Source: Brevibacillus borstelensis (lineage in GTDB: Bacteria > Bacillota > Bacilli > Brevibacillales > Brevibacillaceae). From it: 64,000 nt of DNA. Where the stretch lies: assembly GCF_003710865.1 (NCBI RefSeq), contig NZ_RHHO01000009.1:1-64000 (forward strand), read 5' to 3'. Shown here one piece after another: positions 18,487 through 27,069 of the stretch; within the stretch, counting starts at the first letter, position 1, and each line of letters starts with the position of its first letter. The notes under the pieces are model-generated. The model was not told the origin of the DNA, searched no databases, and worked only from the letters and a program-made list of their open reading frames with translations. The translations under genes were made by a program, and so were the position numbers.

Positions 18487-20079
18487 CTACTCTTTGGAGA
18501 GCGGGTAGAAGCGGATGATTTCATCCGGGAAGAACGCGTACCCTTTCAGGTTTTTGTTCACTCCGACTACACGGTTGTATTCGTACATGTACGCCCACGG
18601 TGCATCAGCCGTGATGAGCTGCTGCGCCTCTTTGTACATTTCGTAGCGCTTGACCGGATCGGCCTCGACATCCGCCTTCTCCCACAGCTCGTCCACCTTC
18701 GGATTTTGGTAGTTGATGTAGTTGGAGGAGCCTTTGCCGTACAGCAGGAAGCCAAGGTGATAGCCGGGGTCGTTTACAAACGAAGTCCACTTGGACAGAA
18801 ACGCCGTCAGATTCTTTTCTTTTTGCATTTGCAGGAACTGCGCGCGAGCCACTTTCTTGATGTTCATTTTTACACCGATTTTTTCCAGCTCGGCCTGAAT
18901 CAGCACCGCGTCATCTTCCCAATCCTGGAACCCGGAGCCGAGCGTGAAGTCAAACGAGAATCCGTTCTCAAGTCCCGCTTCCTTCAGCAACTGCTTTGCT
19001 TTTACCAGATCGTGCGTGTAGACAAAACCGGCGTCGGTAGAGCCTGGCGTGTTGCTCGGAACGGCACTCTTCAACTGTTTGGCCTGGCCGTACATGACGT
19101 CGTTGATCAGCTTGTCATACGGAATCGCGTAGGAGATGGCCTGACGGACCTTCGGGTTGTCAAACGGCTTTACTTTGTTGTTCATGGCGAAATACAGAAT
19201 CCGGTTGCTCGGGTTGGAGTGGATCGTGACGTTTTCATTTTGCTTCAAGCTTTCCACGTCTTTGACGGGAATTTCGATAGCCAGATCGACGTCGCCTTTG
19301 CCCAAAAGCAGGACGCGGCTGGACGCTTCCTTGGTGAATTTCATCGTGACCTTGTCTACCTTTGGTGCGCCTTGCCAGTAGTCGGGATTGGCGACCAGAA
19401 CCGCTTCGGAAGCAGGGTCCCACTTTTCCAGCTTGAACGGACCGGAGCCCGCAGCGTTTGTCTTCAGGTAGTCGACGCCCTTCTCTTTGACCACCGACGG
19501 GTCGATGATCGAGAAGTTGTATTGCGCCAGGTATTGGAGAATCAACGGATTTTGCTTGCTCAGCTTCAGCTCGACAGTCTTGTCGTCCTTGGCCGTAAAG
19601 CTTTCGATGCTGGCCATTTTGAAGATACTGGACTCCCCGTTTTTCAGGTGATCCATCGAGAAGACGACGGCCTCTGCATTGACCGGATTGCCGCTGTGGA
19701 ACTTCGCGTCATCACGGAGCGTAAAGGTATAGGTCAGCCTGTCGTCGGACACTTTCCATTCTTTTGCCAGCATCGGCTTGACCACTTCGGTATCGGCGAC
19801 CTGCGTGCCGTCTACCTCTTTGGTTCCGAATTGGACGAGCTGGTCGTAGGTCGCCACGATCAGCGTATCGGAGGTCAGATCGCTCGCCTGCGCAGGGTCC
19901 ATCGTCGTGCCGCCTTCGGAGTACGCGATGGTAATGCCTTTGCCTGCCTGAGGCTGCGCCTGCTGCTGTTCAGGCTGTTTTTGCCCCTCGGCCGGCTTCT
20001 GGTTGGCATTGGGACTGCAGCCCGCAGCGACGAGCATGGCTGACAGTGTTAGTAGAGCTAGCCACTTGCGTTTCTTCAC
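18487..20079 (-). CDS. Family 5 substrate-binding lipoprotein (dipeptide/oligopeptide type)
   Basis: 530 residues. Signal peptide with lipobox VAAGC (Cys near residue 21) and an NQKPAEGQKQPEQQQAQPQ linker. The family-5 solute-binding fold follows: LTYTFTLRDDAKFHSGNPVNAEAVVFSMDHL and AAGSGPFKLEKW are signature regions. It captures the substrate at the outer face of the membrane for the permeases encoded just upstream. The start is GTG with GGGGGAG. The substrate cannot be deduced; the co-encoded hydrolases favour a peptide-like or acylated amino acid. Confidence 0.92.
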   Translation of the reverse strand: MKKRKWLALLTLSAMLVAAGCSPNANQKPAEGQKQPEQQQAQPQAGKGITIAYSEGGTTMDPAQASDLTSDTLIVATYDQLVQFGTKEVDGTQVADTEVVKPMLAKEWKVSDDRLTYTFTLRDDAKFHSGNPVNAEAVVFSMDHLKNGESSIFKMASIESFTAKDDKTVELKLSKQNPLILQYLAQYNFSIIDPSVVKEKGVDYLKTNAAGSGPFKLEKWDPASEAVLVANPDYWQGAPKVDKVTMKFTKEASSRVLLLGKGDVDLAIEIPVKDVESLKQNENVTIHSNPSNRILYFAMNNKVKPFDNPKVRQAISYAIPYDKLINDVMYGQAKQLKSAVPSNTPGSTDAGFVYTHDLVKAKQLLKEAGLENGFSFDFTLGSGFQDWEDDAVLIQAELEKIGVKMNIKKVARAQFLQMQKEKNLTAFLSKWTSFVNDPGYHLGFLLYGKGSSNYINYQNPKVDELWEKADVEADPVKRYEMYKEAQQLITADAPWAYMYEYNRVVGVNKNLKGYAFFPDEIIRFYPLSKE

Positions 20080-20110
20080 ATGAATCTCCCCCTACTTTTG
20101 TGTATATGTG

Positions 20111-21007
20111 TTACCTGCTGGATCGAAGGCGCGGGTCAAGGACATCTCGCAGGCCGTCTCCCAGCAGGTTGAAACCGAGAATCGATGTGGCAATCGCCAA
20201 GCCCGGGAAGGTAACCAGCCACCATTCGCCGGAAATGATGTACTCCCGCCCCTCCGAAATCATCGCGCCCCATTCGGAGATCGGCGGCTTTACACCGAGA
20301 CCGAGGAAGCTCAGACTGGCTGCGGTCAGGATCGCAAAGCCCATCCCGAGCGTCGCTCGGACGAGCAATGGCGCCAGCGCGTTGGGGAAAATGTGGCGAA
20401 ACAAGATGATCGAATCCTTTACGCCGGTAGCCCGGCACGCTTCGACGAATTCCTTTTCGCGAAGGGAGACGGTCTGTCCGAACATCAGCCGGGCAAACTC
20501 GGGAATCCCGACGATCCCGACCGCGATCATCGCGCTGATCAGTCCGGGACCAATTGAAGCGGCAATCGCCATCGCGAGGACGAGCGACGGAAAGGCGAGC
20601 AAGGTGTCCATCACCCGCATGATCACGTTTCCGGTCACCCCGCCGTAGTAAGCGGCGATCCCGCCCAGCGGAACCCCGATGCAAAAGGAGATTCCCACGG
20701 CGATCAGGCCTGTCCAAATCGAAATTTGCGCGCCGTAGAGAACGCGGCTGAAAATGTCGCGGCCGAAGTTGTCCGTACCGAACCAATGCTCTGCGCTTGG
20801 CCCCTGCAATTTAATGGACGTATCCGGGGCATTCGGCGCGTACGGTGCGACCAGCGGCGCCACGAGTGCCGCTACGGTCCACATCACGATAAAAAATAGT
20901 CCGAGCGCTGCCAGCCTGTTTTGCAGCAGCAGCCGAAAAGTCGACCTCGGTTTGATTATCTTTGCACTCCCAACGGTTGTGGGCGAACTCTGTGTTGCGC
21001 TGTTCAT
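20111..21007 (-). CDS. Peptide ABC transporter permease, DppC type
   Basis: 298 residues, with an N-terminal cytoplasmic extension, one TM near residues 35-57, then five more hydrophobic segments. It carries the inner-membrane-component EAA loop (EFVEACRATGVKDSIILFRHIFPNA) that contacts the ATPases, and NFGRDIFSRVLYG typical of DppC/OppC. AAGGGGGG precedes the ATG. It sits between the DppB-type permease and the binding protein. Confidence 0.93.
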   Translation of the reverse strand: MNSATQSSPTTVGSAKIIKPRSTFRLLLQNRLAALGLFFIVMWTVAALVAPLVAPYAPNAPDTSIKLQGPSAEHWFGTDNFGRDIFSRVLYGAQISIWTGLIAVGISFCIGVPLGGIAAYYGGVTGNVIMRVMDTLLAFPSLVLAMAIAASIGPGLISAMIAVGIVGIPEFARLMFGQTVSLREKEFVEACRATGVKDSIILFRHIFPNALAPLLVRATLGMGFAILTAASLSFLGLGVKPPISEWGAMISEGREYIISGEWWLVTFPGLAIATSILGFNLLGDGLRDVLDPRLRSSR

Positions 21008-21031
21008 GAAATCCCCCCTTTGCTTCGATGC

Positions 21032-22060
21032 CTAGTCATAACGGATGCGCGGATCGATAAATCCGTAAATCAAATCGACCGACAGATTGATCAGGCTGTA
21101 CAGGATGGCGCTGACCAGGGTAAACGCCTGGATGGGAGCGTAATCCGTCGCCAAAATGGACTCAGTCACATAGCTTCCCAGGCCGGGCCAGGAAAAGATC
21201 GTCTCGGTAATGACCGCTCCGCCCAGCAACTGGCCGAACTGGAGTCCGAGTATCGTCAAGGTCGGAATCAAGGCGTTGACCAGACCGTGCTTGAAAATGA
21301 CGATACGCTCCATCAAGCCCTTTGCTCTCGCCGTCCGGATGTAGTCCTGTCCGATCACTTCCAGCATGCTGGAGCGGACCATCCGTGCGACGATTGCCAT
21401 CGTCCCGGTACTCAGACAGATCGCCGGGAGCAAGATGTGCGACAGCGCCTGCTTGAAGGCGATCATGTCGCCGGACAGCAGGCTGTCCACGAGGAACAGC
21501 CCCGTTACATGGGTAGGCGGATTGATTTCCCCGCCGATCCGTCCCATCGGTGCAGGGGACCAGCCCAGCTTGGAATAAAAGAAGTAGATCAGAATCAGTC
21601 CGAGCCAAAAAATCGGAACACAGGCGCCGATCAATGAAAACACCCGCGATATGTGGTCGGTGATCGACTCTTTTTTCGTCGCCGCAACGACCCCGACAGG
21701 GATGGCGACCAGGATCGCGATCAAAATGCTGAAGAGCGTCAGCTCGACCGTTGCCGGAAAGCGCGTGGCGAAGTCTTCGAGCACGCTGTGGCCGGTGTGC
21801 CAGGCAAAGCCAAGGTCGCCTTTCGCAAGGGCGCCCAAATAGTCGAAAAACTGAACGTAGAGCGGATCGTTTAGCCCCAGGTCCTCTCTGATTTTTGCCA
21901 GCTGTGCCTCGTCCGCTTGCTCTCCCGCTATCATCAGGGCGGGATCGCCGGGCAGCACCCTCGACAAGAGGAATGTAATCAGGATAATCCCGATGAGGCC
22001 CGGAATCATTAGCAGCAATCTTCGGAAAATGTAAATGAGCAATCTCCCAACCCCCCTCAT
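21032..22060 (-). CDS. Peptide ABC transporter permease, DppB type
   Basis: 342 residues, six predicted TMs. Starts LLIYIFRRLLLMIPGLIGI and contains the LPGDPA motif and the EAA loop (DYIRTARAKGLMERIVIFKHG). First gene of the operon. An ATG at 22060 has only a tight GGAAG before it; a TTG six codons later (22042) has AGGGGGG at good spacing, so the protein may start there. The -10-like TACAAT, the 18-bp palindrome and the shared 25-bp motif lie upstream. Confidence 0.92.
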   Translation of the reverse strand: MRGVGRLLIYIFRRLLLMIPGLIGIILITFLLSRVLPGDPALMIAGEQADEAQLAKIREDLGLNDPLYVQFFDYLGALAKGDLGFAWHTGHSVLEDFATRFPATVELTLFSILIAILVAIPVGVVAATKKESITDHISRVFSLIGACVPIFWLGLILIYFFYSKLGWSPAPMGRIGGEINPPTHVTGLFLVDSLLSGDMIAFKQALSHILLPAICLSTGTMAIVARMVRSSMLEVIGQDYIRTARAKGLMERIVIFKHGLVNALIPTLTILGLQFGQLLGGAVITETIFSWPGLGSYVTESILATDYAPIQAFTLVSAILYSLINLSVDLIYGFIDPRIRYD

Positions 22061-22080
22061 ACTTCCGATCCAGATCTGAA

Positions 22081-22098
22081 ATATGAAAATTTTCATAT
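22081..22098. promoter_or_regulatory. 18-bp perfect palindrome, CodY-box-like
   Basis: ATATGAAAATTTTCATAT lies just downstream of the predicted -10 of the transporter operon. The minus-strand 15-mer AAATATATGAAAATT matches the CodY consensus AATTTTCWGAAAATT at 12 of 15 positions. CodY commonly represses peptide transport operons in rich medium, so a repressor site overlapping the transcription start is plausible. Confidence 0.45.
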
Positions 22099-22108
22099 AT
22101 TTGTGGTT

Positions 22109-22188
22109 ATTGTACCTGTACCGACTTCTTGTCCACTACGTCCGCTCGCAATAAAAAAGAGGCATAACATTTGTCCCCATTGAACAAA
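22109..22188 (-). promoter_or_regulatory. Candidate activated promoter with shared operator (transporter operon)
   Basis: The palindromic element TTTGT-N9-ACAAA (22170-22188; the conserved 25-mer starts at 22164) lies 49 bases from a minus-strand TACAAT (22109-22114). A weak -35 suggests an activator is needed. The same element occurs before the racemase gene at equal spacing (27124-27148). Binding by the PucR-family protein encoded at 23916-25478 is inferred. Confidence 0.55.
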
Positions 22189-22445
22189 GAGCCCCGGTTT
22201 CACTCGCTTGCACCCGTGCAAAAAAATACCGAACAAATACATAGCATGAATGGAAAATTGTTTGTAAAAAACAGGAATCTCCAAAGCAACCTGCCATAAA
22301 GGCATGCTTATATGGAAGAGAAAGGAGACATTTGATTGTTCCGAAGGACGGTGAGACGGGGAAAATAAAGCCCGGAAGATAGGCTGGCAGGATCAACAGA
22401 AACGTATTTTCGAGTCTGGAGTACAGAGTGGAGTAATCCAATATG

Positions 22446-22483
22446 AAAAAACTCGATTTCCTTCGTGTACAGGAAATCGAGTT
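22446..22483 (-). terminator. Terminator of the lipoprotein operon
   Basis: Perfect 13-bp stem AACTCGATTTCCT / AGGAAATCGAGTT (22450-22462, 22471-22483), followed on the minus strand by TTTTTTCAT. 92 bases past the stop at 22576. Confidence 0.9.
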
Positions 22484-22575
22484 CCATCTTGCATCCAAGT
22501 CCCTAGTGTTTTTTATGGCATGAGGAGTGTGGCCACGATGGCCACATGAAGTACAAGTCGCAACAAGCGTTTTTA

Positions 22576-23139
22576 CTACTTCTGATTATCTTCTGGAAGT
22601 AGCGAATTTTCCAAACCCATAAAACTGGCTACAGAGAGCTCTTCTTCGTTTATAACCTGAAATCGGTAATTGGCAGGAGACAATAGCGCCTGTTTATCAG
22701 CTTCCGTCAAATTTTCTTTTAGCTTCAGCTTTTGCGAAACCGTATACAGATTCTCTTTACTGTTTAACTCAATTTGAACGAGTGAAGGAGATTCAGCAAG
22801 CAAATTCTTAATTGTCTCGTTACCCGGCAGATCTCCAAACGTAAAGTAAATGGTTTTTTCCGTATGCATCATTTTTTCTTTCAAGGAATCCGAGAGTAAG
22901 ATTCGTAACGTGAGTTCTACCGAATTATCGCTTTTTTTGATTTGAAGCACGGATGTTTTCAAATTCTCCCCTGTAAATTCTTCGAAATAGTCGTAGACGC
23001 TTCCATACGACTTTTCTTTGGGGACTGTTTGCATCATGTCACTTGGTGTTTTTTCCACTGTTTCTGATGAATTATCCCCGCTACAACCACTAAGAAGAAC
23101 GATAAACAGAAGGAGAAGAACATGGAGAGGTCGGATCAT
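22576..23139 (-). CDS. Lipoprotein of unknown function
   Basis: 187 residues. N-terminal signal peptide (LHVLLLLFIVLLSGC) with lipobox LSGC, so it is anchored to the outer face of the membrane. The rest is mixed alpha/beta, rich in Lys/Glu/Asn. No family recognised. Its start overlaps the stop of the secreted-protein gene as ATGA (23136-23139), so the two are translationally coupled and probably act together. Codon use is visibly more AT-rich than in the flanking catabolic genes, suggesting separate acquisition. Confidence 0.82.
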   Translation of the reverse strand: MIRPLHVLLLLFIVLLSGCSGDNSSETVEKTPSDMMQTVPKEKSYGSVYDYFEEFTGENLKTSVLQIKKSDNSVELTLRILLSDSLKEKMMHTEKTIYFTFGDLPGNETIKNLLAESPSLVQIELNSKENLYTVSQKLKLKENLTEADKQALLSPANYRFQVINEEELSVASFMGLENSLLPEDNQK

Positions 23140-23765
23140 AGATTTTTTGATTTTTTACTGGAATATTCTTTGTACGAATATTTGACGTTAACGTAGTTAG
23201 AATCTTTTACTCTCCCTTGGAAATATTTCACCAGGTTTCCGGTTGTTTTTACAGCTTTTGATCCGTATTCAACGGTTGTTATCGTACGCTTTGGTATGAC
23301 CCAAGTGTGGGTTGTTTCTATAGTGTCTTCTTTTCCGAATGAAATTTCTGCATGAATCCCGACTTTCCCCTCTATTATCCTCCAGTTGACTTTCGTCTCG
23401 CCTGACCCACCTATTTTTCCGGTCAAAAAGGTTTTTCTTGTTACCTTTCTTGAAAAGGAATCGTTTTCGTCACTATCATTTTCGATTTCAGCTTCATAAG
23501 ATTTTGATTTGTATAGATCCTTGGTGGACATTTCATAGACTGTACCAGTCATATCATTGCCTAAGGGACCAATCTTATTTAAATCACTCTTTGCTAGGGC
23601 TTTTGTAAAATCATATTCTACCGGGTTTTCATATACCCGTTCAACAATCGTAAGGCTCCCTATTTTAATTGTCTCGCCCTGAGATGCTGCGAAGGCAGAA
23701 CCAGCTCCAGATACGACTAAACTGCTAACCAAGACAGTCGCAATAGAAAGTTTTTTAATATTCAT
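23136..23765 (-). CDS. Secreted protein of unknown function
   Basis: 209 residues. Signal peptide IKKLSIATVLVSSLVVSG with AFA-A cleavage near residue 26. The mature part is rich in beta-strand-like, Thr/Lys-rich segments (THTWVIPKRTITTVEYGSK) and ends in a basic tail (YSSKKSKNL). No cysteine pair or catalytic motif stands out. The ATG at 23765 follows AGGAGGAG. An upstream ATG in the overlapping AAAATGAGAAAATG is out of frame. AT-rich like its partner lipoprotein. Confidence 0.82.
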   Translation of the reverse strand: MNIKKLSIATVLVSSLVVSGAGSAFAASQGETIKIGSLTIVERVYENPVEYDFTKALAKSDLNKIGPLGNDMTGTVYEMSTKDLYKSKSYEAEIENDSDENDSFSRKVTRKTFLTGKIGGSGETKVNWRIIEGKVGIHAEISFGKEDTIETTHTWVIPKRTITTVEYGSKAVKTTGNLVKYFQGRVKDSNYVNVKYSYKEYSSKKSKNL

Positions 23766-23820
23766 TTTCTCATTTTCTCCTCCTAGTATTCCCCATAATT
23801 TCAACACGGAATGATTCTAA

Positions 23821-23855
23821 CACAAAATCCCAATTATTTACAATGGTTGGGATTT
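23821..23855 (-). terminator. Terminator of the PucR-family regulator gene
   Basis: AAATCCCAA (23825-23833) pairs with TTGGGATTT (23847-23855), followed on the minus strand by TTGTGTTAG. It lies 61 bases past the stop at 23916. Confidence 0.75.
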
Positions 23856-23915
23856 GTAGCAATGCATGGCAATCGCCGCTGGATCATGATTCGTCCAGAA
23901 GACGGCTGCAGCGGG

Positions 23916-25478
23916 CTATTCATTTGCTTTCAAGTAATGATACGTCAGACATAGATGATAGACAAAACGCTGCCTCGGACAGCTCAAGTCGATTGGAATG
24001 ATTTCGCGAATCCGCTGCAGTCTGTATTTGACCGAATTGCGGTGAATATAGAGACGATTGGATGTCTCGATCAAATTTCCCGATGACTCCAGGAAGTGGT
24101 AAAGAGTTCGCAAAAAGTCGCTGCCGTGCTCTTTGTCATGTGCATGGAGTTTCCCCAGCTTTCGCTCGAACAGCTCGGAGAAATGAGCATGATCCGCATA
24201 CTCTGCCAACAGTTGAAAGGCCTCGACATCTTCAAAGGCCGTGACCTCCATGGGACGGGACAGCTTCATCCCGATCGCCAGCGCTTTTCTCGCTTCCGTA
24301 TAGCTCTGATGCACATGCCACAAGGGATAGGCTCTTCCGCATCCGATATGGATATCATGCCGTTTGCCCCCTTGCTCGCGCAGACTTCGCTCAATGCCAT
24401 GCCGCCACTCAAAACCGGGGACAGCTTCGGTTTCCGTGCCTTTCTTGGCCTTTCCTGGCTGTTCTTGGCCTGCCGGTTTGCTGGAGAGCAGAAGCAGCAG
24501 CGAATTATGCCTGACCTCCACGTGTGCCTGGAAGCCCCTCTGCTGAGCCTCCTGCTCCAGAGACTGGCGAAAACGCGAAGCGGGCGCCGCGATCTGGCGA
24601 ACAACCGTTTCGTTGCCTTCAATAATGGCTACCTCCCAATCCTGGCTCGGGTTCAAGCCGAGCTGTCTTCCCCTCCGCTCTACCTCATGTCTGGCGGGGG
24701 GAACGGCGGAGAGCAGCTCGTCGATAAAATTTCCTCTCAATCGATTCTCTGTATCCATGGCCGTTTTGGTACGCATCAGCTCCAGGGCGACCACGACTCG
24801 CGCCTGCTCCACGCATACCTGCTGGATGTCGTCCAGGCTTTCCTTGTCTATCTGGAGCTTGCCTACTACCTGCTTGTCTACCGCTATATCCCATTCCAGC
24901 TGCTTGGACTGCGGCTTCCAGTCCGGCGGGACGGAGACGAGTACGTGTCCGTGGTTGTCCAGCACCCGGACCGCTCCTTTGACCAGCTCCGAAACATTAT
25001 CTGCCACCGCTTGCAGCCCGCTGTTTTCCAAAACCATCGTCGTCAGCGTCCGGTATACCTCCTCGGAGCGGCGCAGCAGAGCCGCCTGGCGATCCAGCAC
25101 CTGCTCCATGACGGCATGGGTGATGTCCATATAGGGGATCATCGCCGGCAGCTCAATGATCGGCAGCTGATAGCGATTGCTCACCGAAATCATCTCTTCC
25201 GGCAGGTCGTGGAGAAACCTCTCCGGCTTGATCGCCAGTGCCGCTGCTCCCGCCTGGGCCATATGTTCGACGATTTCGGGCAAAAGCGAAGGATCGTGAC
25301 GGATGGAGTACGCTGTAGTCAAAAGCAGTTCGCCTTCTCGCAGCCACCCTCTCAAATCCGGGACTTCCATGATATCAATAAACCGCACCACACGATCCAT
25401 GCCTTCAAATCCACTGATAACACGAGCGTCTTTCAAAAGGGGCATCTCCATTAACTCTCGAATGGTCACTCCGTTCAC
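23916..25478 (-). CDS. PucR-family transcriptional regulator
   Basis: 520 residues. N-terminal PucR sensor domain about 1-125 (TIRELMEMPLLKDARVISG start; LREGELLLTTAYSI), a central CdaR/GGDEF-like region, and a C-terminal PucR-type helix-turn-helix near 465-510 (HFLESSGNLIETSNRLYIHR). PucR proteins usually activate transport and catabolism of purines, amino acids or peptides in response to the substrate. The GTG at 25478 with GGAGGG is preferred over a TTG-type upstream start lacking a site. Placed between the transporter operon and the AroM/racemase pair, it is the natural regulator of both. Confidence 0.9.
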   Translation of the reverse strand: MNGVTIRELMEMPLLKDARVISGFEGMDRVVRFIDIMEVPDLRGWLREGELLLTTAYSIRHDPSLLPEIVEHMAQAGAAALAIKPERFLHDLPEEMISVSNRYQLPIIELPAMIPYMDITHAVMEQVLDRQAALLRRSEEVYRTLTTMVLENSGLQAVADNVSELVKGAVRVLDNHGHVLVSVPPDWKPQSKQLEWDIAVDKQVVGKLQIDKESLDDIQQVCVEQARVVVALELMRTKTAMDTENRLRGNFIDELLSAVPPARHEVERRGRQLGLNPSQDWEVAIIEGNETVVRQIAAPASRFRQSLEQEAQQRGFQAHVEVRHNSLLLLLSSKPAGQEQPGKAKKGTETEAVPGFEWRHGIERSLREQGGKRHDIHIGCGRAYPLWHVHQSYTEARKALAIGMKLSRPMEVTAFEDVEAFQLLAEYADHAHFSELFERKLGKLHAHDKEHGSDFLRTLYHFLESSGNLIETSNRLYIHRNSVKYRLQRIREIIPIDLSCPRQRFVYHLCLTYHYLKANE

Positions 25479-25613
25479 AAAGCTTCCCTCCTTCGCCGCG
25501 CTGTTTGAAAAATAGTGTAGCAAAAATATAGTCAAAATAGACAAAAAATTTAGTATTAACGATAAAATTTTCTTGCTGGTTGAAATAGACAGGGGCAGGC
25601 GACACTCTCTGTA

Positions 25614-25661
25614 TCAAAAGGGGCAGTCCGATCAAGTAGTTGCCTACGATAGGACTGCCCC
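25614..25661 (-). terminator. Terminator of the racemase/AroM operon
   Basis: Perfect 10-bp stem GGGGCAGTCC / GGACTGCCCC (25620-25629, 25652-25661), followed on the minus strand by TTTTGATA. It lies 41 bases past the stop at 25702 and upstream of the PucR gene, so the regulator has its own promoter. Confidence 0.85.
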
Positions 25662-25701
25662 AGTTTGCTATCCATTCTTCAGTTCGTCATCCTCTGTAGA
25701 T

Positions 25702-26364
25702 TTAGCCCAGCTCTCCCAGCACCCGCGCGACCAGCGTCCGCGACAGGATGACCGGCTTGCCTGTAATCTGCTTGACCGTCCGCTTCATTTCCTCCGTATA
25801 GCCCATGCAATCCAGCAAGATCAAGTCTACATCATGCTCCTTCAGCGAAAGTGCCGCCTTTTCGATCTCGTCGCCCGGCAAGTACGGAGAACCGGCTGCC
25901 GTGAAGACCTCGAGTCCGTCGCGTTCCCATTTCTCCAACGAAGCTTCGCGCTGCTCGGGTACCGGATTGATGACGCCGAGCTTGCCCTTTGCCAGCAAGC
26001 CGTGAACGGCGTTGTTTAGGATGCGGTCCGGCTCCAGCAGTAGAGCGTTGCAGTCAAAAGACGGAAAATGACCGGTGCACAACAGCAAAATAACGTCGAC
26101 TCCATCTGCTTGCAGCTCGTCGATCCGCTGCTGCATCAGGTGCAGGATGGACTGCTTGGACATCGTAACCTGCGAGCCGTCCCGCAAGCGGCTGACCAGC
26201 ACATTTTCACCCGGCTTCGGCGCAAGGGCTGCCAATTCTTCCGGGCCAAGCCCGTCCAATGCCCCTTTTTCCACGACCTGAAACTCGGTGAGAAAAGGCA
26301 GCATCTCCGGCGTTACATCGACACGCGGTGATTGACCGATGGTGATTGCCCCCAGCTTTTTCAT
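25702..26364 (-). CDS. AroM family protein
   Basis: 220 residues, cytoplasmic, of the AroM family (Asp/Glu-racemase-like fold). Seen: KLGAITIGQSPRVDVTPEM at the N-terminus, ILLLCTGHFPSFD near the middle and LILLDCMGYTEEM near the C-terminus. The two Cys lie where racemase-superfamily enzymes have their catalytic cysteines. E. coli AroM has no assigned reaction. The ATG overlaps the stop of the racemase-like gene as ATGA, so both are co-translated. Confidence 0.9.
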   Translation of the reverse strand: MKKLGAITIGQSPRVDVTPEMLPFLTEFQVVEKGALDGLGPEELAALAPKPGENVLVSRLRDGSQVTMSKQSILHLMQQRIDELQADGVDVILLLCTGHFPSFDCNALLLEPDRILNNAVHGLLAKGKLGVINPVPEQREASLEKWERDGLEVFTAAGSPYLPGDEIEKAALSLKEHDVDLILLDCMGYTEEMKRTVKQITGKPVILSRTLVARVLGELG

Positions 26365-27029
26365 ACGGCGGCTCCATCCGGGGAAAGCGAATTCTGTTTT
26401 TTCAGAAACATCGAGGCAGTCGCTCCGATCGCCATGATCGGGTCCATGGCGGGCAGCTGCAGCCTCTCCATCAGTTCCTTGGCAAAGCCGATCGTGGCAA
26501 AGCCGGTGCAGCACAGCACGATCGATTCTGCTCCTTGTTCTTTCAGCCACTTCGCCGCTTCGAGCGCATTTTTCCGTCCTTCCGGGGTTTGCAGATCAAG
26601 AGTAGTTCGCACTCCATCGGGCCTTTTCATGCCGACATAGGCATCCCCGAGGATTTGTTTGACCAGCGGCGGTGCATCATCGAGAATCGTCAATACACCC
26701 GCCTTGCGCGACATCGCCATCGCCTGATGGGCGGCAGCCGAGCCCGCTCCGATCACCGGGACACGGACAGCCTGTCTCACTTCCGCCAAAGCCGGGTCGG
26801 CCGCGCAGCTGATCCCGATCGCTTGACAGCCCTTTGCCTCCAGGCGTTTGGCCACCTCAATGATTTTCGGGACCGCAATGTCCTCTGTTTCCTGATCGTA
26901 GATGCCTTTCGGCTGATCCCAGATGCACTCGCTCACTACCGGAATCTGGTACTGTCGCTCGATTAGCTCCCCGTGACGGTGTACATCGCGGGGATCGGAA
27001 AGCGTGAGAACACGAATAATGCCCAGCAT
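26361..27029 (-). CDS. Asp/Glu/hydantoin racemase family protein
   Basis: 222 residues. Two-domain racemase-like fold with catalytic-type Cys in GISCAADPAL (near residue 78) and in SIVLCCTGFATIG (near residue 180), and VPVIGAGSAAAHQAM between. Family members interconvert amino-acid or hydantoin enantiomers without cofactor, or isomerise related acids. The substrate here is unknown. The ATG at 27029 follows AGGAGGGG and is preferred over an in-frame TTG at 27047. First gene of a two-gene operon preceded by the shared 25-bp motif. Confidence 0.85.
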   Translation of the reverse strand: MLGIIRVLTLSDPRDVHRHGELIERQYQIPVVSECIWDQPKGIYDQETEDIAVPKIIEVAKRLEAKGCQAIGISCAADPALAEVRQAVRVPVIGAGSAAAHQAMAMSRKAGVLTILDDAPPLVKQILGDAYVGMKRPDGVRTTLDLQTPEGRKNALEAAKWLKEQGAESIVLCCTGFATIGFAKELMERLQLPAMDPIMAIGATASMFLKKQNSLSPDGAAV

Positions 27030-27069
27030 GCCAACCCCTCCTGTCAACTTTGCCTTGTGTTTTCCTTAC

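Larger units (their letters stand above)
22061..22575. other. 515-base intergenic region: control region of the transporter operon
   Basis: It contains, from the permease outward, an 18-bp perfect palindrome (22081-22098), a TACAAT -10-like box (22109-22114, minus), the 25-bp motif shared with the racemase operon (22164-22188), and the terminator of the lipoprotein operon (22446-22483). No gene seen. Confidence 0.6.

Noticed and set aside
18481..20043. Long open frame on the plus strand opposite the binding-protein gene (520 codons)
   Set aside because: Exact mirror of a well-supported family-5 binding protein; its translation has no recognisable motif and no ribosome binding site.
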